43,151 nt of DNA, from the NCBI RefSeq assembly GCF_001646945.1, contig NZ_LUTV01000003.1, forward strand, positions 409,466-452,616, given 5' to 3'. Under the pieces are notes generated by a model. That model made no database searches, had not been told where the DNA came from, and was given only the letters and a program-made list of their open reading frames with translations. Source of the stretch: Endozoicomonas ascidiicola (GTDB taxonomy: Bacteria; Pseudomonadota; Gammaproteobacteria; Pseudomonadales; Endozoicomonadaceae). Position 1 is the first letter of the stretch; every line of letters starts with the position of its first letter. A program made the position numbers and the translations under genes. Of this stretch, positions 36,262 to 43,151 are shown one piece after another.

Positions 36262-39200
36262 CTAATCATGTCGCATAAGGAGGTTCTGAATTGTATCTTT
36301 ATGGCTCTGCGGCATAACTGTCGATACTCCCCCGCCAATAGCAAATGGGTGCCTTTGGGAGCGAACCGAGTCTTGATTCTGCCATCCTAAAATCTGCCAG
36401 CCATCCTTAAGCAGATCTTCAACGTTGTCTATACACATTGTGAATTGTTGATCCGTTACTTCCTCGGCTCCTCCAGCTTGTTGGCAGGTTGAGATCGGCA
36501 CAATTCGGAGTCTTCCTCTCAGTGGCTGGTAATTAGCTTCTGAGGCCTGAAGACTTTCCATGGTCGCCATCACATCAGCCTGGTGTGCACCACTTGTGCG
36601 GGTTTGCCAGTCACCCTTTTTATACGTTCTTAAAATGGTTTCTGTCTGCTCATGATTAGCAGAGTATGTAATACCAATACCGGTTATGTTCTTATCCTCC
36701 AGCCGACGGAGGGCTTCATCCAGTATGCACCGTGCTTGCCGTTCGGCATCTGTAGCGCTTCTTCCTTTGTAATCCAGACGAAACGGAATAACGCAACCTT
36801 TCCAGTTGGTTTGATCATCCGGTATTAAAGGAGGCGTTATATTTTCAGGCGCATCTATGGCGGCGGTTTGAAGGCTGGGAGCAGTGACTGGTTCAGGCAA
36901 GCGTTTTGGGTCTGGAGTTGGCTTCTCTGTTTGTGGTGCATTATTTTTAGCAGCTCTTTCAAACATATGCTTAAGCCCGCTGTCGATATGTTGAGCCTTG
37001 CCGGGCACTACTCCTAATTCATGAGTCAGTTGTCGGATAGTTTTCCCTGATGGGTCTTTGTTTAACAAGAGATTGAAGATGTTTTCACACTGTTTGCTTC
37101 GCTGTTCTATTTGCTCGGTTTGCTCCAAAATAGATTCCTTCAACTCAGCCCGGCGATTTTGAACAACCTCCCTCCGCTGCATGTGATTAAAATAAGCTTC
37201 AGTTTTAGGTGTAAATGCCTTTTTTAGGTTTTCTGACAGCTCAGTTGTTGCTCTTCGCAAGTGATCATCATTAATGGCTTTGTTAGAAAGCAGGGTTCCC
37301 AATCCAGATATCAATATAAGACGCTCTTTAATGACGTCCCTTTCCACTTCATCGTCTAGATTAATATCGTCTACAGCTAACTCTTTGTTCAGCACTTTTT
37401 GAATTTTGTTGTGAGCGGCTCTCTTCTCTTCAAGGGTACCGAGCGGTTTAGCGTCTTTGCCTTTTACAGGAGGGACATAATGTGGTGGTACAAAAGATGC
37501 GACAGGTATTGGAGAAGGGCGGGTATTATTAATATCTTCTCCCCATTGTTGAATGGGTGGGTAACCAAAGCTTGCCCGCCCCTCTTGCATGGTATTAACG
37601 ATATCCTGAGCCAGTTTTTGACGACCTATTTTGACCAGCGATTGAAGGAATCTGGATATTTGATCGGTTGCTGCGTTTTTATCGCCACAAATCCATCGGC
37701 CAGCACAGGCTTTTGGGCGTTCAACCAACACGACTTTTCCGCTGCTCAGCAACTCGTGTTCTTTTCGCCACTCTGAGATCTCTGTTTTTTCTTCCTCAGT
37801 CAGCGCTACTGTAACAGTATCATTACTATTTAACTGAATCCCCCAAAGCGATAGCATTCGTTGGATAGAGTGATTAATGTTGTTTTGTATCCGGGGTGAA
37901 TCGTTGATGGCATTGAACATCTCGCCGGAGATTATTGGCGCTTCGTGGCTTGCAGTACTGGGAAACATAAACGGTAAGATTATGCGTTCACGTCCTTCCA
38001 GCTCCTCGTTACTCATTGCCCATATTTCGTTCAGAGTCCACTGTAGTCCTGATATTTTAGTGTTGGTGGTTTCGTAAAACTTAAGCCATTCGCGGGTTTC
38101 TGGGTCACTGACCTGCTGAAAGTCTTCGTGCATATTACCCAGAGGGAGCTGTGGATCCAGCATTGTAACTATGGCTGAAAGATTGTCTCTAGAGCCGGCT
38201 TCGAAGGCTCTTGCTACCAGTTTTGCTGCTGCGACCGTTGATGTGTTTCCGGCTTTTAAATCTTGTATAACTGCATTGCCAATTTCATGGGAGCTGGCGA
38301 CATCAGGAATACCATCACAAGTTTGGATTAGAACTTTCCCTTTTAACTCATTGGCTGGAATTTTTGTGACTTTAGGACGTGCACTGATGGACCCAGAGCC
38401 TGCTTCTGGGTCATCAGCCAGTATCGGTTGTCCGGTGTATGGATTGAGCGGAGCCATATTCGTAGTGTTATCACCGAGTGAACGAGCGACAGCCAGAATG
38501 CCGTTTACTCTGGGGATACCACGCCAGCTCGGTGGAACCACGCCGCCTCTTTTTTTGATGGTTGCATGGTATCGCTCATCGTTGGGCTTTGCATCTTCAC
38601 TGATCTGTTCAGTATTGCCGTTGGCGTCCACCAATATTGATCGCGAGTCACCAAGGTTTGCGACCCATAGGTCTCCCCCAATGTTGAGTGCTACGTTGGC
38701 GGTAGTTCCTGAACCTTCTGGGTAGTCATCAAGCATTTCCCGATCCAAGTCCACAAAGGCAATTTTCAGAGCATTCCATATGCCGGTGTCGTTAAGGCCG
38801 TACTCATTAAACTGGTGTAGGCGGCGTTGTAAATGGTTAACAATATGCTTTTGAGCATACTGAGCCCACTCATCTCCGCCATGGCCATCAAAAACTGCGG
38901 TAATATTGATGGGGATTTCCTGACCTTGAATGGTGATGGAAAACTGCCTGGCCATGTGAGCGTCTTCCATAGTCCCTCGCAGGCCCTGAGCCGAAGCGAT
39001 GCCAGATCCTGATGAGTTTGCTGCTGTCTCGTAGTGAATCTGGGTAGTCTTTTTCCAGAATTCGACGACACCGTTGTCCACATTGATAACACCTTTGCTC
39101 GCTTCTACATCTTCAAAATGAGCCTGAAATTCATTTTGAGTCAAGAAGTCTTTATCTTCTTGAGAGCCTTGCTGTCCTTGTAACTTGGCGATGGCTCTCT

Positions 39201-40179
39201 CTTGTTTCAGCTTGGTTTGGATGCTGTCTGGTTTCAGAATTACTCGGTACTCGAGCTCTTCAATTTCTTCATTAGTGACCGATTTTAAGCCAATTTCTAT
39301 CGCTTCTTCTGGGTTTTCACCTGTGAAATTAAAGACTTTTCTGTTTTGGGGTCTGTGTTCTGGAGGCAATACCAACCGGAGATTATCTTTACCCTGTTGG
39401 TAAGGAATTTGTGTGAAAATGGGGGGCGGTGGTTCTGGCCATTCATTCTCGGGATCATGCGTTTGTGAAGCTGGAATGGTTTGCTTGAACAGGAACTTCC
39501 CTGCTTCTGGTTTGCTCTTAGGCGATTTGGGGGCATTGGATGCGGCTGGTTGGTAGTTGCTGAATGATTGAACTTTTGGAATTTCCAGAGGTACGTTCTC
39601 AATGATAAAAGCAGTGGGGGACTTATAGGGAGTAAATGACTTTCCTATATTTTGAAGGCGAGCCTCGGTGTTCATGAGCTCTGTATCCAAAAGCTGCATT
39701 TGCTGATCTATTTCTTCTGTCTTTTTATCAAAATTGGTGGCGACAAAAGGGGCAATGGCTTTCTGAAGTTTGCTACGAACATCGTCAGAGGTTTTCTTCA
39801 TGTACTGCTGCATTAACTCAGTGGGTGGGAATATCTGGTGCTCAACACCCAGGTTATCGGTATAGGTGAGAACAAAGTCGCCCTCTTCACAAGGTTTACC
39901 CTGAGAGAGGTCATTGAGAGTATTGAGTGATTGTGCCAGCAGGTTTTGCTGTTCAAGTGTGTTTTTTGTGGTTGTCAGGTAATCGTGATAGACCGTGGGT
40001 GATGGTGAAACGGTGCGCGAACTTAAAGATGTCTGCTGAGGGCGAGATGCCATTGGCGCAGCTGGAATTCGCTTCTGAACTTCGGCGCTGTTCTTATCTC
40101 CTGAATTGCCAGCTTTCGGGGTCGTGAAAGCTTCTGGACTCGGAGCTGGTGGACGTTGTGGGCCTTGGGGGGTAGGCAT
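36262..40179 (-). CDS. Large modular protein with a PP2C phosphatase domain
   Basis: 1305 residues from the ATG at 40179, chosen because AGAGG lies upstream and the N-terminus then reads MPTPQGPQRPPAPSPE; the open frame extends 53 codons further. Residues 1-about 390 are Pro/Gln-rich with coiled segments. A PP2C domain spans about 395-675 with all metal motifs: GLRGTMEDAH, VFDGHGGDEW, GSGTTANVAL, VANLGDSRSILVD, QTCDGIPDV and SRDNLSAIV. Then come modules shared with the protein at 32235-33704: WLKFYETTNT/LQWTLNEIW (about 700), ISRFLQSLVKIGRQKLAQDI, and the C-terminal part from about 1170 (ITYSANHEQTETILRTYKKG, LGWQNQD, PFAIGGGVSTVMP). PP2C removes phosphate from Ser/Thr residues. An effector or signalling role toward a host is plausible but unproven; no secretion signal is seen. 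Confidence 0.85.
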   Translation of the reverse strand: MPTPQGPQRPPAPSPEAFTTPKAGNSGDKNSAEVQKRIPAAPMASRPQQTSLSSRTVSPSPTVYHDYLTTTKNTLEQQNLLAQSLNTLNDLSQGKPCEEGDFVLTYTDNLGVEHQIFPPTELMQQYMKKTSDDVRSKLQKAIAPFVATNFDKKTEEIDQQMQLLDTELMNTEARLQNIGKSFTPYKSPTAFIIENVPLEIPKVQSFSNYQPAASNAPKSPKSKPEAGKFLFKQTIPASQTHDPENEWPEPPPPIFTQIPYQQGKDNLRLVLPPEHRPQNRKVFNFTGENPEEAIEIGLKSVTNEEIEELEYRVILKPDSIQTKLKQERAIAKLQGQQGSQEDKDFLTQNEFQAHFEDVEASKGVINVDNGVVEFWKKTTQIHYETAANSSGSGIASAQGLRGTMEDAHMARQFSITIQGQEIPINITAVFDGHGGDEWAQYAQKHIVNHLQRRLHQFNEYGLNDTGIWNALKIAFVDLDREMLDDYPEGSGTTANVALNIGGDLWVANLGDSRSILVDANGNTEQISEDAKPNDERYHATIKKRGGVVPPSWRGIPRVNGILAVARSLGDNTTNMAPLNPYTGQPILADDPEAGSGSISARPKVTKIPANELKGKVLIQTCDGIPDVASSHEIGNAVIQDLKAGNTSTVAAAKLVARAFEAGSRDNLSAIVTMLDPQLPLGNMHEDFQQVSDPETREWLKFYETTNTKISGLQWTLNEIWAMSNEELEGRERIILPFMFPSTASHEAPIISGEMFNAINDSPRIQNNINHSIQRMLSLWGIQLNSNDTVTVALTEEEKTEISEWRKEHELLSSGKVVLVERPKACAGRWICGDKNAATDQISRFLQSLVKIGRQKLAQDIVNTMQEGRASFGYPPIQQWGEDINNTRPSPIPVASFVPPHYVPPVKGKDAKPLGTLEEKRAAHNKIQKVLNKELAVDDINLDDEVERDVIKERLILISGLGTLLSNKAINDDHLRRATTELSENLKKAFTPKTEAYFNHMQRREVVQNRRAELKESILEQTEQIEQRSKQCENIFNLLLNKDPSGKTIRQLTHELGVVPGKAQHIDSGLKHMFERAAKNNAPQTEKPTPDPKRLPEPVTAPSLQTAAIDAPENITPPLIPDDQTNWKGCVIPFRLDYKGRSATDAERQARCILDEALRRLEDKNITGIGITYSANHEQTETILRTYKKGDWQTRTSGAHQADVMATMESLQASEANYQPLRGRLRIVPISTCQQAGGAEEVTDQQFTMCIDNVEDLLKDGWQILGWQNQDSVRSQRHPFAIGGGVSTVMPQSHKDTIQNLLMRHD

Positions 40180-40357
40180 GCCTGGGTAACCTCTAATGAT
40201 TAAAGTGTTGCTTATTACTGTAAATCGCCAGAGGAATCGGAAGCTGCAGGGAATTGTTGTTTTATTGGCAGAAGCCTGTCTGAAAGCTCTTTTTTGAAAG
40301 GAAACTAAACCGGTTCTGATGAATGTGCTGATTAGCAAGAGCGGAGCTTTAGGGGAA

Positions 40358-40380
40358 GCTGGTTACCTTGGGTAACCAGC
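40358..40380 (+). terminator. Strong perfect hairpin upstream of the PP2C gene
   Basis: GCTGGTTACC and GGTAACCAGC pair over 10 bp around TTG, followed on the plus strand by CTTTT. No plus-strand gene ends here, so on the minus strand it may instead stop transcription arriving from the interrupted gene upstream. Confidence 0.45.
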
Positions 40381-40510
40381 CTTTTAGGCAGGGTGTATCA
40401 GCAGATACGATCAGCCTTATAGTAAGCTTCACCGGTATCGATGCCAGCGTCAAACTCAGTCTGACCTGAGTTCAATGTATCTGGATTGGTCAGTTAAGTA
40501 TTTTCAGAAT

Positions 40511-40720
40511 TTATAAATCCAGCTCCAGTGCCACTATGTCTTTTAACAAGGACGCCCCATCAGTATGCTGCTTTAGGGAAAGTTGTATATCGGGCTCGGG
40601 CTGTACGGGGAAGGAGAATACATTTTCTGTAAAAGAGTCGAGAAGGGCATGTTTAGAGATCACAGGGTTCTCAGCAAGATTGTCTGATCCTTTTTCTGGA
40701 GCTTGGTTATAAGCTTGCCT
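40511..40720 (-). pseudogene. 3' part of the gene interrupted by the IS4-family element
   Basis: 66 codons continue the protein split at 42145-42690. Removing the IS and one copy of the 10-bp duplication joins ...SVIRQA to YNQAPEKGSDNLAENP in frame. The end reads ASLLKDIVALELDL*. The open frame runs on to 40744, but that part is IS sequence. The function of the gene is unknown. Confidence 0.8.
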
Positions 40721-42149
40721 CTTAGGGTAGACATTAAGCACCACCCAATGAACACAGTCCTAGCCTTGTACGCCCTGTACAACCATCCCGTGCAGGGTGT
40801 TCACGTTTTGCATTCTGCTCCCAGAAGGAGAGCAGTTTTTTAATACACGACACCAGTGATTTTCCATGATTCATCAGAGCTGAGACCACGTTACCAAAGA
40901 GGTGTGTGCCACTTTTCATTACCTTGTGCGTCGAGATTTCTTCAATGCCTCCCGTTTCATAAAGGTTCGCTTGGGCAGCATGAGCGAGGTATCTTTTCAA
41001 GGTTACAACCACAAAGGACATCAGAATGAGGCTAAACACCAGCGTTGCAGATTTGGTGTTAAAACGGTGCCAGCCTGAGTAAGACTTTATCTCTTTAAAG
41101 ATAAGCTCTATTTGCCACCGGAGGCGGTAGGCCTGAAGCACTTCACTCAGTGTGAATTCCACTCGATCCAGGTTAGTTATGATGAAAACCCACTTTTGTT
41201 TCTGGTCATTCCAGCGGACAACCAAACGGAATGTCCAGCCTTTGAAATCCGGCCATTCCACGTCAAGATCAATACACTGATCTTTGGGGAAACCAGACCG
41301 AACATCTTTCAACTTCTTCCCCTTGTAACGATTCAGATTCTTTCCATCCTCTCTCACGGCGCTGAGTATTACTGGATTTATTCCTTGCGGTGCTTTGCAG
41401 ATAAATGAACCCTCACGATCATCAATCGCGGCAAAGAGCTCCATCTCAAAGTAACCGGCATCCATGAGCATCAGCATGTAGGCCATTGATGTCGGCAACG
41501 GTGGCAGGCAGGCTCTTTCTGAGCGGGTATCTTCCGTGAGCTGCACTCGTACCAGATTATCGTTGAGAAGATCCATGGTCGTATGAAGCTCGACTGCTGC
41601 AGGACTCACCTTTGAGAACCGTCCGGGAAATGCATCCTTCAGTGCATCATAAACCGCCTGAGAGGAACCATCCTGAATAAGGATGTGCTCGAATTCTGCA
41701 AATGGGCTGCTGTCGTCAAATGCCATGACTTTGCGGGAAAATATTTCCAGACACTGCACCCATAGCCACAGAATCAGGGCAGGTAAGGCATCCTTTTTAG
41801 CCTGATTCGCCCAGGAACGATAGGATACTTTCAGGCCTGTTAATTCGTTGAATTTACGGTGCAAGTCAGCCTGGGTATCTGAGTTACCATCACCACCAAG
41901 GACGGCAATGAGAGACAAGATAAAGTCCAGCGGGTGAATGTTCCGCTGTCGTATAGTGAAGCCAAGTTGCTCAGCCATGTCGACAGCTTCAGACTGATTG
42001 AAACAGGTCAGCAGTTTTTTTCAACTAATCTACTATTTGCAGTACTCATCTTGTTCAGCCTTGATGATGGTTTCGATACTTTATTGTGGCTGTTCAAGAT
42101 GAGTTCTGCCCTGAGAATGTGCTGCCTCAAGCTTAATGTCTACCCTAAG
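40721..42149 (-). mobile_element. Complete IS4-family insertion sequence
   Basis: 1429 bp with perfect 19-bp inverted ends CTTAGGGTAGACATTAAGC (40721-40739; reverse complement at 42131-42149). The target AAGCTTGCCT is duplicated on both sides (40711-40720 and 42150-42159), a 10-bp duplication within the range of this family. The intact ends and rebuildable target gene indicate recent insertion. Confidence 0.95.
40734..41978 (-). CDS. IS4-family transposase
   Basis: 414 residues. DDE positions: D103 in ILIQDGSSQ, D173 in LMDAGYFEM, and E291 within the YREK signature Y284-R287-E291-K298 (YRLRWQIELIFKEIKSY), the hallmark of IS4. The length fits. It occupies most of the IS at 40721-42149 and is read on the same strand as the interrupted gene. 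It is intact and probably active. Confidence 0.95.
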   Translation of the reverse strand: MAEQLGFTIRQRNIHPLDFILSLIAVLGGDGNSDTQADLHRKFNELTGLKVSYRSWANQAKKDALPALILWLWVQCLEIFSRKVMAFDDSSPFAEFEHILIQDGSSQAVYDALKDAFPGRFSKVSPAAVELHTTMDLLNDNLVRVQLTEDTRSERACLPPLPTSMAYMLMLMDAGYFEMELFAAIDDREGSFICKAPQGINPVILSAVREDGKNLNRYKGKKLKDVRSGFPKDQCIDLDVEWPDFKGWTFRLVVRWNDQKQKWVFIITNLDRVEFTLSEVLQAYRLRWQIELIFKEIKSYSGWHRFNTKSATLVFSLILMSFVVVTLKRYLAHAAQANLYETGGIEEISTHKVMKSGTHLFGNVVSALMNHGKSLVSCIKKLLSFWEQNAKREHPARDGCTGRTRLGLCSLGGA

Positions 42150-42690
42150 AAGCTTGCCTTATTACTGAAAGTCCAATCTTCAAGTTATCTGCACGGTCTT
42201 CTGTTAGTTGATTGATAGCTTCCAGCAACTCTTCTTCGAGGGTGTTTTCGTGTTTTGAAGTTAACGACTCGCTAAAGGCAGCAAATGGAAGTGGAGGCTC
42301 TTGTTTCAAGATCTCTTTAAAAAGGTGCGCACAGGAAAGTGGGTCAGCAAGCAATTTAACTGGCAAGGGCTTTTTACTGAAGTTTTTCACTGCAAGTTTG
42401 ATCTGATCCATTAATCCATTGATTCGAAATAAACCTGATACCTCGTCAGAAATTGCCTGCTGAAGCCGTTCAGACAATACTCGACGATTCAGGGCGGCTT
42501 GGGCAAATGAAGGGAATTTTTTCTCCTGTGATAAAGCCTCTATTACGTCAGGCTCTGCTTCATCGAGAAGCTTTATTGCAACTGTCAGGCTTTTGCTATG
42601 TTTGACATCGTTAATAAGTTTATTCACTTCAGTTTTCAGGACGGCCTTCGAGCGTGGGATTGGCACGTTTACATCATGGGTTTCACTCAA
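42145..42690 (-). pseudogene. 5' part of a gene interrupted by IS4 and probably missing its start
   Basis: 181 codons reading SETHDVNVPIPRSKAVLKTE, then helical stretches such as LSQEKKFPSFAQAALNRRVL and DPLSCAHLFKEIL. The stop TAG is formed at the IS junction; the natural continuation is at 40511-40720, giving at least 246 residues. The start at 42690 is a TTG with no strong ribosome site, while the frame remains open for about 65 more codons to near 42885 without any normal start. The IS630-type element begins about there and may have removed the true start. The helical, charged protein is of unknown function, possibly effector-like. Confidence 0.6.
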
Positions 42691-42932
42691 CTTGTCTCTT
42701 CTTTGTGCAACGCGCCTTTTTTTTACATCTGTGGTTCGAGGAGAGTCTTCTAAACTATCTGGTGTCGGCAGTATATTGGCAGTTTCAATGTGTTGTATAA
42801 CGTGCTTATTGTTTTTGCCTGACCTTTCTTTTGGTACTGGCTTATTGCTAGTGTAGTGAGCTGCATTTAATACAACATAAATAATCTCGCTGTGCCATTA
42901 TAGGTAAGAGCATCTAAGGACGGATACTATCT

Positions 42933-43151
42933 ATGAGAGTCGCAGCCAAGATAAGCCTGAGTGAACAGGAACAAAAACTACTAAAACGTCTATCGTCGTC
43001 AAATAAAAGCTCTGTACGCATTGCCCGTCGTTCTAAAATTATTCTTTTGGCTGCAGATGGAAAAACCAATCTTGAAATTGCGGAAGCATTAAATATCGAA
43101 CGGGGACAAGTAAGCCGTTGGCGAGTTCGTTATGTAGCTGAAGGTTTTCGG
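42933..43151 (+). CDS. IS630-family transposase, N-terminal part (cut by window edge)
   Basis: 73 codons from the ATG at 42933 to the window edge, with AAGGA upstream. VRIARRSKIILLAADGKTNL then EIAEALNIERGQVSRWRVRY is the helix-turn-helix of IS630-family transposases, which insert at TA dinucleotides. The catalytic part is outside the window. The left end of the element is probably near 42880-42900. Confidence 0.85.
   Translation, partial: MRVAAKISLSEQEQKLLKRLSSSNKSSVRIARRSKIILLAADGKTNLEIAEALNIERGQVSRWRVRYVAEGFR

Noticed and set aside
38171-38725. Plus-strand frame of 184 codons
   Set aside because: It lies fully opposite the PP2C domain, whose conserved motifs are read on the minus strand; a shadow frame.

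Overview
The window looks like a piece of chromosome from a host-associated marine gammaproteobacterium, most likely Endozoicomonas-like or another Oceanospirillales relative. This is inferred from ordinary gammaproteobacterial housekeeping genes (coaD next to a YfhL-type ferredoxin, rbs operon, xylB, tal) mixed with a dense load of insertion sequences, an ankyrin protein and large eukaryote-like (PP2C) effector-type proteins. No rRNA, tRNA or CRISPR array was seen.

Layout. (1) 1-2770 is an accessory junk zone: the edge of an IS with repeated end motifs, a PLD-like gene whose 3' end runs into that IS, an imperfect inverted repeat and a frameshifted pseudogene. (2) 2770-7719 is a catabolic cassette: a BCCT transporter, an enolase-superfamily enzyme lacking several usual catalytic residues and an FAD oxidoreductase on the minus strand, facing a divergent GntR/FCD regulator across a 14-bp palindrome. 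(3) 7728-17602 is a minus-strand pentose operon, rbsD-rbsK-rbsR-rbsA-rbsC-rbsB followed by xylB-tal, behind a perfect 22-bp LacI-type operator. rbsA is cut in two by a complete IS1595-family element with 23-bp inverted ends and a 9-bp target duplication.

(4) 18072-29012 is a defence-like island: a PD-(D/E)XK protein, a small SMP-like protein, an orphan HicA-like protein overlapping an ankyrin-repeat gene, then a WYL-domain regulator divergent from a four-gene condensin-type operon (SMC, MukE-like, kleisin-like, Toprim nuclease). This is a Wadjet (Jet) anti-plasmid system, with genes in the order C-B-A-D rather than the textbook A-B-C-D. (5) 29013-31206 is largely non-coding: a decayed reading frame, two tandem RNA-like hairpins, a 149-bp MITE-like element, a TPR membrane protein and a 162-bp inverted repeat element.

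(6) 31226-36232 carries ferredoxin and coaD, an effector-like protein, and an aldehyde dehydrogenase divergent from a TetR regulator across a 20-bp palindrome. (7) 36262-43151 holds a 1305-residue PP2C-containing protein that shares its C-terminal modules with the effector-like protein at 32235-33704, then a gene split by an IS4-family element with a 10-bp target duplication, and the start of an IS630-family transposase at the right edge.

How it fits together: the regulators sit beside the genes they probably control, each with a visible palindrome (GntR, RbsR, WYL, TetR). The two IS disruptions are clean enough that the original reading frames can be rebuilt exactly, so they look recent. The ribose transporter is probably inactive in this genome copy.
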